Under the pieces are notes generated by a model. It was given only the letters and a program-made list of their open reading frames with translations. It searched no databases and was not told the DNA's origin. From Panorpa germanica (Eukaryota > Arthropoda > Insecta > Mecoptera > Panorpidae): a stretch of DNA of 64,000 nucleotides. The stretch's first letter is position 1, and each line of letters begins with the position of its first letter. Of this stretch, positions 1 through 10,449 are shown in pieces. The stretch covers positions 29,618,535 to 29,682,534 of the forward strand of contig OY783203.1 in the NCBI GenBank assembly GCA_963678705.1, read 5' to 3'. The position numbers and the translations under genes are program-made.

Positions 1-375
1 CTCCTCACCGGATTTTCTTAAATCGTAAAACTAAAATGACTTCTTTTTTCTAGTCATCAAGTTTTTCTTTTTTTTATTGATTCTTCAATTTTTTACAGCA
101 CTTAAAAGTCAAAATACCGATTTTTCATGAAAGAAATCAGAAATTTTCTACTTTTAAAATACGTTAAAATTAAAAAATAAAAAAAAACTAGACAACGTTA
201 CCTCGGCATTTATGTAAAGAAAGGGTGTGCAAAATTTCAAATGAATCAATCGGTCTAGTAGATTTTGAGCTAGACTGGACACCGACTTTGAAAAAGCAAT
301 ATGTGAGAAACCGCATTTAAAAGTTTCAAAGTAACAGGAAAGCAAACCACTTAAAACTCTATATCTCCGACATTT
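1..375. other. AT-rich stretch, nothing recognised
   Basis: Poly-A and poly-T runs and AT-rich sequence. I see no terminal repeats, coding remnant or RNA. The 63-codon minus-strand frame at 154-345 has no recognisable motif and is treated as chance. Confidence 0.5.
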
Positions 376-393
376 CCCCCCCCCCCCCCCCCC
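376..393 (+). repeat. poly-C homopolymer, 18 C
   Basis: An uninterrupted run of 18 C residues in otherwise AT-rich DNA. Its length should vary between individuals and may be affected by sequencing error. Confidence 0.95.
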
Positions 394-1070
394 TCAAACC
401 AATTGAGATCAATCGTTACAACAAAAACTATAACATAAGCCAATCTAACATTATTACCAATAGTCATAAAACCAATCTTTTAATTGCATGACAAATATGC
501 TCACATTTCGTAAATAAATATAATAAACAATGTGCTAATTGTCAAAGACTCACTTACATTGCACATTACCTATTAATATTGTACAATACATAAAATAAAT
601 TAAAATTAAATAAACAATTAAGAAAACAAACAAGAAACGTTTAGTTAATTGCAACACTCTTTTAAAATTAGCATACGAAAGATATTAAAGATGATGTAAT
701 ATTATATGTATTTAAATTATGTGAAAATTTTAGAGACCAAATTAAAAAAAAAAATTCATTGCTATAACGTAACAAATACATAGGAGAACTGGTTTGGAGT
801 TATTGAAACTGAAAGTATATGGTAAGAGAAGTCATCGTGCAGTGACTTCGTCTTTTGTTGTGGTGTAGTAATGACCGTGACTTCACTATAAACAATATGG
901 TTCGAGTTCTTGTAAAAGAAAATACACAAGTATTGCAAATTGTCATTTTTTATTATTTACTTGTTATGCAGCTATAAAAAGTTGAGATAATAGTATTATT
1001 TATTTGTTTTTAAATAAAAACAAATAAATATAAAATTAGGTTTCTCATTCGATAATTTATTTTATTTATT
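394..1070. other. AT-rich stretch, nothing recognised
   Basis: Contains short homopolymers and AT-rich sequence only. No gene, terminal repeat or tandem array was seen. Confidence 0.5.
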
Positions 1071-1074
1071 TGTT

Positions 1075-1175
1075 TATTTAGCTTATTTAAATTCGGTTTA
1101 TTTCCGATGCTCAGTTCTATCGACCTCGACGACCTCGTGCTCGTGTAGGTAGGTTTTATGATGTATGTTAACATA
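1075..1175 (-). mobile_element. degenerate SINE tail, minus strand
   Basis: The stretch around 1097-1125 carries TTTATTTCCGATGC followed by a diverged form of the SINE body seen more fully at 9366-9570 and 30690-30912. Here that body is rearranged ('gacctcgacgacctcg'). Only the 3' part of the SINE is recognisable, and the call rests on internal comparison within the window. Confidence 0.4.
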
Positions 1176-1332
1176 CATCCGTCATGGCGATAACTTTGGC
1201 ACATATTGTGCTAAACTACTAACCTTTAGAGATTGTACTTTGGAATAAAATAAAAATATCACCATTATTCAAACCAGCGCTATATTTTCCGGATTTCTTT
1301 ATAATCAAAATTAATTTATGTGTTTAAAACTT

Positions 1333-1450
1333 ATGAGGCAGCGGTGTGTTCACATATATGAGCCAATAACACAATAAATACTGTCAATATTGTAGGAGGT
1401 CGTCAATGGTAGGACTCAGCATCAGATATAGGCCAACATCAAATAAAATT
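1333..1450 (+). mobile_element. SINE tail fragment, plus strand
   Basis: Matches the 3' body of the window's tRNA-related SINE family. A 'GGCAGCGGTGT' block is followed by 'CACATATATGAG', then 'GTAGGAGGTCGTC', then a terminal 'ATAGGCCAACATCAAATAAA'. The tRNA-like head is missing, so this is 5'-truncated. Other copies are at 9.4, 16.0, 20.0, 26.3, 30.7, 42.8 and 50.0 kb. Confidence 0.6.
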
Positions 1451-1554
1451 ATATAAGTAAAATCAACGATCACGTATTTGTCACACATTTTATATATATA
1501 TATGCTTTTATATGCTTGGCTGTTGCTTAGTCTGATATGAAATGACAGTAAATC
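1451..1554. other. short spacer with a TA run
   Basis: AT-rich spacer with a short (TA)n near 1493-1503. Nothing else was seen. Confidence 0.4.
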
Positions 1555-2247
1555 AGAAACACGTCAAGAAGAAGTGTAGAGGAGGAGCTAGGAATCAAAG
1601 ATAGACAGGTGCAACAGCATGAGAAAGAATGAGCAAAATAGATAACAGCAGATACAATGACAGGTAGAGAAAATTATGGGAAAGAGGTGCCAGAGTATAT
1701 GAGGGGAAATGAGAGTGACCTGAAGAATGTTAGAAGCGAGAACGAGAAGAGTGTGAAGAAGTGTGAACAGCGAGATTTAGATTGGGGAGCGAAGAAAATG
1801 GAAGTAGATACTGGGTGGACGGAGAAGAAGGGAAGTGTAGAGTGTGCAAAGTAGAGGGGCAGACACTGGATCACATAAGGGATGAGTGTGTGGACTGTGT
1901 GGGCAGCAGTAGGAAGGTGGAGCAGCTATTAAAAGGGGGAAAGGAAGGGAACAGATGGACGGCAGAAGTAATTAGTCTGAACAGAGTGATAGAGGTAAAA
2001 TGCAGGAAAGGGAAAATGAAGTGTGAAAGGAAGAAAGAGTAGTGCAAAGATAATACAAGATTTGTCGAGAGGGGTCTAGAAAGGAAAAAGCTGAGAAACA
2101 AAGGTACAGGCAAATAGGAAGGAGAAGCAGGAAACGGTGAGAAGGAAGGAGGTGTAGGGAACAGGAAAGGAGAGGGTCAAGAGAAGAAGAAGCAGAAAGT
2201 ATTTTGGAAATAGAAAGGTATAATAAATAAAAAACACACAAACACAG
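1555..2247 (+). pseudogene. decayed LINE ORF2 C-terminus and 3' tail
   Basis: This purine-rich block reads, across two frames, as the C-terminal tail of a non-LTR retrotransposon polyprotein. One frame covers 1657-1854; the other runs from about 1782 to 2042. The key signature is R-Y-W followed about 10 residues later by C-R-V-C, eight residues, H, four residues, C, which is a CCHC knuckle. R1- and I-type LINEs carry such a knuckle after the reverse transcriptase. It is followed by a lysine/glutamate-rich tail. The same tail recurs at 60.9-61.4 kb (plus), 46.4 kb (plus) and 27.1 kb (minus). At least one frameshift and upstream stops make this copy dead, and no reverse-transcriptase core is present. 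Clade assignment is an inference from the knuckle only. Confidence 0.62.
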
Positions 2248-2997
2248 ACGATGATCAACTGGGAAGAAACAAAAGAAATGAATATTCGAATATTCCAATG
2301 TAACGTTGTCTCAAAATTTCAAGTCAACCAACGGACTACTTTTCGAGTTTTGTGAACACAAACATACGCAGGCTGAATTTTTATATATAAAGATTGAAAG
2401 TTAAACAGTAAATTAACCTTTCATTAAATATTTAATCAAACTGCAATAAAAACTTATGACTATTCTCGTATAGTATACCACTATTAAATTAATGGAATGG
2501 TCCAATTAAAATTTCCATTTCCAATATTAATTAACAATCTCTGATAATTACCAATAATAAATAATGCGTAGATATATTAAAATAAAACAAAAATTTAAGA
2601 ATATTGTTATTATAGTATATTAAAATACGAATTATTATTTAAGTCAGGTTCGCGATCCCAGACTTGGGGTATACGTACCAGTACACTAATACTAATACAG
2701 AGAAAGTGAGACAAAAATCCTTACAAAAACATGAACTCATGAGCTTGGGAATTGTGAACAAAACGAGATTCAAATATTAATGTTGTGACGTAATACTAGT
2801 GCAGTGGCATAATAATAAGGTAGGGGCTTCGCAGAAATGGTTCATACAATCCTAAGTTATTCATTCAAACTAATCTTGTTTTTTTTAAATATTTCATATT
2901 ATGTAGTTATCTAAATTTCATTTTATATTATCAAGATTCCTTTGCCGTCTTTCTTTTTAAATCTAGGCACAACTAACCAAAAATGTGTCTCTAAATA
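2248..2997. other. AT-rich stretch with a possible element terminus
   Basis: Around 2310-2392, wording such as AAAATTTCAAGTCAACC and a trailing 'tttttatatataaagatt' resembles the 3' end style of the unclassified repeat at 46.7 and 53.9 kb, but the match is loose. The remainder is AT-rich with nothing recognised. Confidence 0.3.
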
Positions 2998-3425
2998 AGT
3001 GGATGGAACTGGAAAAAACACATCCAGAACAAAAGCATTCAATTACGAGCCAAATTTTCCAAAATGTATTGGTTGATGGGCCACATATCTCAACTATCGA
3101 TGGAATGCAAGATTTTGCTCTATAAGTCAATACTAAATCCCATCTGGTCTTATGGTATCGAACTATTGGGAACCACCAGTAATTCTAATATTGATATATT
3201 ATACAGATTTCAATCCAAACCACTTTGAACAGAGTCAGAAATAGTGGTTCGTCAGAAATACAACTATTAGAATGATCTCCATATATCTTCAGTCAGAGAC
3301 CTTATATCGAATTCTTATGAGGAAACGACTACAAATTCACCCGAATTCACTTGCTTCCTGTTTGCTGAAATCTATAAAATGTACCAGACTAAAGAGACGA
3401 GTGCCCATAAACTTATTCCCAGTAC
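2998..3425 (+). pseudogene. jockey-clade LINE reverse transcriptase C-terminal relic
   Basis: From 3004 to 3228 one frame stays open for 74 codons and reads as the well-known C-terminal part of jockey-type ORF2. It starts W-N-W-K-K-H-I, continues with K-M-Y-W-L-M-G, then L-Y-K-S-I-L-N-P-I-W-S-Y-G-I-E-L, and ends R-F-Q-S-K-P-L before a TGA. Downstream, after frameshifts, further expected pieces appear: a V-R-N block, an L-H-I-S block, H-P-N-S-L-A, and finally L-K-R-R-V-P-I-N-L near 3390-3420, the usual end of jockey ORF2. In a complete element this protein copies the element RNA into DNA at the target site. Here the catalytic core is absent, and at least one stop and two frameshifts are present. 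It is a 5'-truncated dead copy. I am confident of the family from motif order, though no database search was possible. Confidence 0.85.
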
Positions 3426-3858
3426 AAATACTGACATATTAATATATAAACACAAGTACATACAATTATAATTTAAAGTAGGAGGAGTAGGAGGATCACT
3501 GGATCTACTACTCACAAGCCAGTAGTTCAGTGACACAAAATTTACTTAGGATTTACTTAATACCATTAGGTTGATAGTGCGTTAATTCTAGTAGTTAAAA
3601 TAAAAAATAGTATAAAGGCTGATGTTTTGATATTTTCAACGCGGGGTAATTAGAAATCACGTCCATCCATTGCAAGACACTTGGGTTTTAGAAAAAACCA
3701 CACCAGGTCCATTTAAAGTTTAATAAAATGTGTTAAAATTACATTATGGTATACAATCAAATTTTTTTGTTATTTGCTATATGCTACTATTTAAAGAAGT
3801 TGCTCTAAGTTCCAAGACAGTTTCGATGTGGATAGCATCCTGCCAGACATAGTTGAAG
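3426..3858. other. AT-rich stretch, nothing recognised
   Basis: May contain the jockey 3' untranslated tail at its left edge (a 'GGAGGAGTAGGAGGATCAC' patch near 3480-3500). No terminal repeats or coding remnant were seen in the rest. Confidence 0.4.
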
Positions 3859-3866
3859 GTATTATA

Positions 3867-4052
3867 CAGGCCCAGGTTTGAGGTGCTACTGCCCCAGAGC
3901 TTCCGCAAGAGAGAGTCCCCCTCAATAGAGATAAAAGCAATAAATTTTTGAAAGACTTGACGGAAAAAAATGGTTCCTATTATTCGGAAAATAATTAGGT
4001 GCCTCCGCTCCTTGGTTGCCCCAGGGCCTCCACACCTCTAAATCCGGCTCTG
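3867..4052. mobile_element. hAT-type MITE, 186 bp, 8-bp TSD
   Basis: Bounded by CAGGCCCAGGTTTGAGG on the left and CCTCTAAATCCGGCTCTG on the right, which are imperfect inverted repeats of the CAGxGCCGGxTTTxGAGG kind. A perfect 8-bp target duplication GTATTATA flanks it at 3859-3866 and 4053-4060. An 8-bp duplication with CAG...CTG ends is the hallmark of hAT-superfamily transposition. It is too short to encode anything, so it is non-autonomous. Hits of the same terminal style are at 10.05, 41.67 and 59.1 kb. Confidence 0.85.
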
Positions 4053-4060
4053 GTATTATA

Positions 4061-4873
4061 TATGATTTAAAAGAGTGTTTAACACTCTCCACCTTTAAAA
4101 TAATAGTTTACATCATTCAAGAAGTTATACTTTGGTAATATCTAGCAGATTTTGTAAAAGTTGATATACTACTAATAAAATATGCTATTACATGATATAA
4201 AACCTAAATATTAGTGGCCTAAAATATTTACTATCCTGTCAAATAAAGTTAGAATAAAAATGACTCCTCCAAAATGTTCGATCGTGACCATTCTGAGTGG
4301 TACGAGTTTGTTAATAACAAGTTACGCCACTGCGTAGTACGCAATATGCGTGCTCCTTGATCTTAGCAACTATTGAAAACTACATCGCACGGTCATGCAC
4401 CAAAGACCAATGTATGACCAAACATTTCATTAACTAAAGTTACCTAATTTATAAATTCCATAAAAATTCAACACAAAAATAAGGAAGAGAAAAATCTAAA
4501 TAACGTTGCTACTAAATAATAAACTGCTTTTATGTGTTTACTTGAATCAGAACACTGGAAAATGTTAGCTACTCTTTAGAAACATAGTTTGATTGTGCGT
4601 CATGGGTTAATTTACAAATATTAGACATGCGCGATTGACAGATACCAAGTCACATACGTCATAATTATGTTAAAAAAAAGAAGCTATTTATAGTAAGTTG
4701 CAACATTCACAATTTACAAATTTATTCAAATTTATTAAATTATTGAAATGAATAATAAACCTATGAAATTGATATATGTCAACAACTTGTTTTGTTTTAC
4801 TACGTTTCAATTTCTTTCATAAATTTTTTATTTATGTTTCTCTAATTCATCAATAAAAAGACAGAAAATATAG
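4061..4873. other. AT-rich stretch, nothing recognised
   Basis: Non-repetitive within the window as far as I can see. It contains some less AT-rich words near 4270-4400 but no sustained frame or splice-flanked block. Confidence 0.45.
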
Positions 4874-4953
4874 TTGTGGTCTGGGGATAGAACCCGAAGA
4901 CACAGTTGTCTGGCATCAAGCGATCAACGCTCTCGACCACTGTGTCGTCTAGA
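4874..4953 (-). mobile_element. tRNA-like SINE head, minus strand
   Basis: On the minus strand this reads as a tRNA-related promoter unit. 'GTGGTCGAGAGCGTTGATCG' is in the A-box position and GGTTCTATCCCC is a near-perfect B box about 40 bases later. The same head, more diverged, precedes the SINE bodies at 9.5, 30.7, 42.8 and 50.1 kb. No SINE body follows here, so it is a 3'-truncated copy. In a live SINE these boxes recruit TFIIIC for Pol III transcription. It cannot fold as a complete tRNA by eye, so I do not call a tRNA gene. Confidence 0.6.
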
Positions 4954-7084
4954 TAAACTTAAATTCACAGTAACTGTATTTGTATTTTATCACGAAGTAT
5001 ATTTGTATTGGCACGAAGTCGGCTACGTGGTTTCTTGATTACAAAGATCTCTGAACGATAAAACCCTAAATATATTACCTAACTGTACAACATTTACATA
5101 TATTTTGCAAAATATATGAAACCATCCGAGACAAAATTTAATGTCAAAGAACAATTGTAGAATTTACCATGGTAAATGATCAAATCACAGATTTCAAGAC
5201 TACGAATGTTGAGACATACCTGATGAACAAGCTATAAAAGACAAGGTAAATATAACCCAAAACTAAAAGGAAAAAAACACGTAAACTGTAAATATAATTT
5301 ATGTCATTAATTAGAAAAAGCACCCATTAAAAAGAGAAGATGCGTGATTGACAATGACAATATTAAAGCTCAATTCGAAAGCTTAAAGCTCGCGTTGTCA
5401 TTTTCCAGTGTTAAAATGTTAAAAGGAAATGAAGGATGATGCCTGTCCTGTCGTATTAAGCTCAGTGCGTAAATATTTAGTTCAGAATTTGATAATTTTG
5501 TTACGATTATTATGTAAAAGGATTTTAAGATGCTTTTAATTATGGTATATTTATATATGATTTTATTGAATCAATTTACCCCTTTGATGCATCAATCATT
5601 TTTAAAGTAAATGATACAATCAAAAGGATTTAGCTATTTACATTGTCAGGTCAAACGCTGTGTGACGTCATTTTTGTACGAATATATCTTGGTGTTGGGA
5701 TAGATTATATGACAGTTAACTGTGATTAATTTGTCACTTTATTTATTTCTATTAGGCTTTGACATTTTCTTTATCTAATATACATAATTCCATCTATAAA
5801 ATATAAACTTTATCTCACAATAAAGCGTACTATGCGACAATCGCAATCGCAAGCTTCCTGGGCAATGTATAATTTCCTAACTCACATATTTCTTAATGTG
5901 ATATTCTTACTCCAGTAAAGAGTTATAAATATTTAGAAGATTATTTATCTTTAAAGTACTTTATAATTCATTAATCTTTATAACAGTCTTCTTAAAAAGT
6001 ATTATGATTCTATTAATCCGAAAAAGATCTTTTTATGATTATAAAGGTAATGAAACAGGTCACAACACGTTTTATATTAAAAATATATTTTCTAATTAAA
6101 CGGTAACTATATTATGTTAGATAAACCTGAAATACACATAACTGTGTTTAGAAGATCGTGATTAATTAAAAAGTAATAAGCAACTGAGGTTCTAATAGAT
6201 AGCTTTATCAATGTTGTAGAATTTATTACGAGTATTATTGTAGATAGAGTTGTCAAATTTCTGAAGTGGCAGAAAACTAAATAGTAAAAAAAGAAAAAGC
6301 AGACAAAAAATGAATGTAAGTATGTCTGGATATGAAAAGAACTAAAACAGAAACGCAAATAAAACATAAAATGGTAAAACGGTTAAAAATGCGAAAGAAA
6401 AACAAAACACGTCCTTTCCGACCTCAAGGAAAGACACAAAACATAACATCTTAAAGAACTATCCTTCCCAAAGGAGGATTAAGTCACACAAAATCACAAA
6501 AAATATTTACATGTTTCCTTGAGGGGTTTTTCTTATTTATTGAATCACTACTTCGCCCGCTTATCTATGCGCAATGCGTTATGCCACGGCCGCCCACGTA
6601 TAATTAATAAAGTCAAGAAGAATCTCTAGAATTAAAATCCTTTGAATTTGAAGGCAAACATTAACATTCAAAGACATCGTTCATAGTTCGGAGATGTTAT
6701 GTGAAGTCCGAGTTCTCGGAACTGAAATGACCATGCAGAATTACGAATTCTAATTTACTTTTACGATGGATCACGGTGTGTTTAAGGAAAATACAAACAC
6801 CTAGGAAAAATTAACTAAAATAATTTCTTGCTAAAATGTGAATTTAGTTTTATTTCCTTATATTAAGAAGAACTTGTACCAAACGCATTGAATTTATTAT
6901 ACAAACAGGAAAAAGAAGATAAGTTAGATTTTAGTGGTATCAGTATGGTTTAGTCATAAAAAAGAGTTATCGTTGGTTACAAGGAAAAGAAAATCTGATA
7001 AATGTGTATTGATGGCGTCATTTGGGTAGCTGATTTCAATATAGCCATATACGCTTAGCGGTCGTACGTCTCTTTTACGTTTAA
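4954..7084. other. long AT-rich stretch, nothing recognised
   Basis: About 2.1 kb with no coding remnant, terminal repeat pair or tandem array that I can support. The 86-codon minus-strand frame at 6107-6367 is low complexity and hydrophobic, consistent with chance in AT-rich DNA. Confidence 0.45.
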
Positions 7085-7754
7085 GGCCTGTCTCAGTATG
7101 GCACCGTATTTAAGCGAATTTCTGCCGGACGTATACGGGCTACTACGCTTTACCTATCCGAACCATGTAAATGTAATGAGATCTCTCTGGAGCTCTCAGA
7201 CTGTACGCTACAAAGCCGTCCGAATACGGGCGGCACTACCTCGCACATTAGAACCGTATCAAGGCGAGTTTTATCCAAGCGTTACCACTACTACAACGAT
7301 ATCCTATCCGAACCTTTGTAAATGTAAACAGCCGCCTCAGACTGGAGGGGATACCTAAGATCGCTTGTTGTTACGCTGCAATACGCTTCAAATGAAATCT
7401 ATCGGCGACATCACTATGTTCTGCATGCAGTTTATGTTTGTATTTCAGTGAATCATGGACACCGATACCTATACCAATACGATAGAACTAAATTTAAATT
7501 CACGCCCACCAGAACTCAGATATATAATAAATGCTAAAGTCCCTTTAATACCAGTAGTGTATCGATAAAAATTAAAGTTAAAGTGTGCTCTCATGATAAA
7601 TTATATAAGTGCCAAAGAACTCCAATACACCCCCTAATACACGACTTCAGACATCTGTGACACACATAGGCGGTTTGCTTTGTAGCTCATCCAATCCGCC
7701 GATTTACGTCCGAATACGCCGTCGCTTAAATACGGTCCCATACTGAGACAGGCC
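7085..7754. mobile_element. TAA-flanked MITE, 670 bp (PIF/Harbinger-like)
   Basis: Terminal inverted repeats begin GGCCTGTCTCAGTATGG and continue with CCGTATTTAAGCG. The right end is the reverse complement, with one base different. A TAA sits immediately outside both ends (7082-7084 and 7755-7757). GG-starting repeats with a 3-bp TWA duplication fit the PIF/Harbinger superfamily. A shorter, more diverged relative lies at 45041-45388. Internal sequence holds several repeated 'CTATCCGAACC' words but no transposase. The 86-codon frame at 7098-7358 lies wholly inside and is not considered a gene. Confidence 0.8.
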
Positions 7755-7757
7755 TAA

Positions 7758-7989
7758 TACGATAAATCCAATGCGTTTGATGCCAACCATGAGTAACTAT
7801 TTACAATTCAATAATGTTTCGATTTTACACCGCGTGCACTAGTTTTTACTTTTACCCAATTCTGTTTAGAACACAAAGAGTAGTACCTTTTTATATTTGT
7901 TTTATTCTATGCCTTTTATTATTCTTGTGATAAAACTTTAATATATAATAAATTCAATGATTAGTTAAACTTATTGCTTTAATCACTTT
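7758..7989. other. AT-rich spacer
   Basis: Nothing recognised. Confidence 0.4.
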
Positions 7990-8100
7990 TCGGGATTTGG
8001 CCTGTCCCAAAGGATCTCACAACTGAGTAAGCGTGATTTGAACTTTCTGGATTTGGCTGCAATCAAATTTAATTGGTTATGTGCTAACACAATCATAAAT
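7990..8100 (+). mobile_element. possible internal SINE fragment
   Basis: The segment 'AATTGGTTATGTGCTAACAC' near 8068-8090 resembles the middle of the 30.7-kb SINE, where 'AATTGATTATATGCTAACA' precedes the tail. The match is short and could be coincidental. Confidence 0.3.
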
Positions 8101-9365
8101 ATGAAAATATAATCACAAAGAAAAATAAGAATAAAAGGAATACACGAAAACGGAAAGAATTACAAGGACAACGGAAAAGAAGAATAAAACAGCTTTATAA
8201 AAAGGATGAATTTCGTTGAAAGAATAGAAGTTGTGCACTGGGGGGACTTAATTAGCAGATGAACGGAATATTCATTTCAAAGGGGCAAGAAATGCAATGG
8301 GAGCGCAGCGGAAGCGATTCCTGTACCAGACTGTAATGCGGTTGTTGTTAAAGTGAAAATGAATAAACCCGTAAAGATACAAGGAAAGGGATGTTAATAG
8401 ATGGATGATGAGGTCACAAAGCAAGTTTGGAATAAAATGTATTATTAATTTTGTATTATAAAATGTCTGTAAATGTATATATTGATTTAAGTACTAATAA
8501 CTATCAAAAGTTGAAAAAACATAAACTTTGAGATTACCCCATTATAAACCTTAATTCAACACTGCCAATATATCAATAATACGATTTAACACGGTTGACA
8601 TTTGTAATATAATAATAAAACATCTGTAATAGTGATGCTTCTGTCTTTATTACACATTTTCGTAATATGAATACATGAAGTAATTGACTTTCGAAGTTAC
8701 AAATGTATACACTTTCAAACAAATGTTGTTTCATAATTACCCGGATTCTATTTTCGTATAATAGATAAGATCTACAAACAATTTTGATACGCTAGTTTAA
8801 TATTCTTTTTTTGTTAATTTATATAGTTGTTAATAACCCATATCATTAGACCTACTAACCGTATTTCACACTTCTTTCATTCATATTTCTAATCTACATT
8901 GATAATTTTAGGTGTTTTTGATGTGTAAACATTTTATTGCATACTGCGTCCTCTACAAATTTCTGTCAAGCAGTGTGAAGTCATTCTACTTCATTAACTT
9001 TTGTGCGCGGTTCAGAGATGTCGCTAGTTACGTTTGGTTCGAGTATTATAGTCAGTGAAGTAGATGTAAGACCCTTAAATATACGAAAATGTCCTTAAAG
9101 AACTGAAGTAACTTAGAACTTAAGAATACTGAACAAATCAGCAACGAGTGCTCATTAATTATTTTTAGGTGGCATAAACAAACAAACGAACGCATAGAAA
9201 ATACGCAGCGCATACTGGACTTATTACACTGAAGGAGACTAACTGCGACATCTTCCTTTTTCAGTAGTAGGAAGTTTCTACTTTAATATTCTAAAAGAAG
9301 TCTTAATTTTATACGTTCGTATTTATATTATGGTGCAGGTGTAAGTGTCACACTTATTCTATTTA
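8101..9365. other. AT-rich stretch, nothing recognised
   Basis: A slightly less AT-rich patch at 8220-8400 has no sustained frame. Nothing else was seen. Confidence 0.4.
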
Positions 9366-9570
9366 TTTAACGTCGGCCTATTTCCGATGCTAAGTCCTAT
9401 TACCAACGACCCTCTGCTATTATGGGTTATACCACTGCCAAATAAGTTTACCTTTCCTTTTTTAAGATCTCAAATCATCAATTAAACTTAATCAACAACA
9501 AAACCTGGCATTAATTTCTGTCTGTAAGTCTGGCATTTATCATCAACGCTATTGGTTACTGTGCCATCAT
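9366..9570 (-). mobile_element. near full-length tRNA-derived SINE, minus strand
   Basis: Read on the minus strand, a head 'GGCACAGTAACCAATAGCG' followed by TGATAAATGCCAGAC aligns with the 4.9-kb tRNA-like head. An AT-rich linker follows, then the body 'TTATTTGGCAGTGGTAT', 'AGAGGGTCGTTGGTAATAGG' and the terminal CGGAAATAGGCCGACGTTAA. The family layout is therefore head, linker, body, AT-rich tail, about 200-240 bp. The B box is eroded here. Confidence 0.65.
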
Positions 9571-10050
9571 CCTGGAGGTATTAAAATGATAACGAGCGCT
9601 TGGGAACCAAACTTTGCAGTGATTATTACGAGTGGTTATAAATTACTTAACAAATTATGTATTCGTGACTAAAAATAGCAGAATTAAAGAATTAGGACCC
9701 AAGAAAAATACTAGATACGGTGATAATAGGGCTACATCCAATCTTAGAGGTTACTGCATCCTGCTCGTGGTTTTAAATGAAATCTTAAGGCTTTCATTCA
9801 AAAGTAACTCAGAAGAAAATTACTACATAAGACATAATACTAGAGGTACTGTTTAATTATCTACTAGTGGTTATTTAATTACAGGTACTGCAAATTGACT
9901 TCTTGCACAATAAGTGCAATTGCAACACCGTGACTTATTGGAGAGATGCATTGATTAAAGACTGAGAGAGGGAGAGGAGATACACGTTATGTACAATTCT
10001 TTTTAATGCTTAGTCTTGCATCAGACTTCAAAAAGAAGTTTACAAACTGC
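9571..10050. other. AT-rich stretch, nothing recognised
   Basis: Contains a 74-codon plus-strand frame at 9632-9856 with no motif, which overlaps nothing recognisable. Treated as chance. Confidence 0.4.
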
Positions 10051-10449
10051 CAGAGGCGGCCTTAGGGGGTGGCGAGCAGGGTAACCGCCCGGGCCCTCGC
10101 ACCCTCGCGGAACAACCCGCGTACAACAAGTAATAATTCATTACTATATATGTATTTGAATCTCTCGCCTCGCGGTTTAGAAAACTCACTTGAATCCCTG
10201 CCTATACCCTTTAAGACATTCATGTACCTTTGTTTATCATCATTAATATTTGTCGTCTTTGTGTTAACTTTTATAAAACTTCCAATAAAAATTTTTGCAT
10301 TTGTCGTCAATCATCATCAAAAATAGTTACTTTCAATTTACATAAATTACACAATTGTCTAATCTTTGTTCTTTAAAGAACAAGAGCCTCGCAAAGATTT
10401 GCCACCCCTAAGGCCGCCCGGGGCCTCGCAATGGCTAAGACCGGCGCTG
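10051..10449. mobile_element. GC-ended hAT-like element, 399 bp
   Basis: The left end CAGAGGCGGCCTTAGG and the reverse complement of the right end CAGCGCCGGTCTTAGC form terminal inverted repeats in the hAT style. A second inverted pair lies just inside (GGCGGCCTTAGGGG... with its partner near 10405-10425). Flanking octamers (caaactgc, catacttg) agree at only about five of eight positions, so the target duplication is decayed or the ends are slightly off. Two mutually overlapping frames on opposite strands (10062-10326) are artefacts of the inverted structure. Non-autonomous. Confidence 0.6.

Noticed and set aside
1871-2298. Hydrophobic minus-strand frames rich in L, S and F
   Set aside because: Antisense of the purine-rich LINE tail. 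The same artefact appears at 58650-58934 and 60821-61209.
4874-4953. Functional tRNA gene on the minus strand
   Set aside because: The boxes fit Pol III signals, but I cannot pair an acceptor stem. The same head recurs in front of SINE bodies, so it is a SINE head.
7098-7358. 86-codon plus-strand frame with varied composition
   Set aside because: Starts within the terminal inverted repeat of the 7-kb MITE and lies wholly inside it. The 45-kb relative does not preserve it.
10062-10326. Mutually antisense frames of 82 and 85 codons
   Set aside because: A product of the inverted-repeat ends of the hAT-like element.
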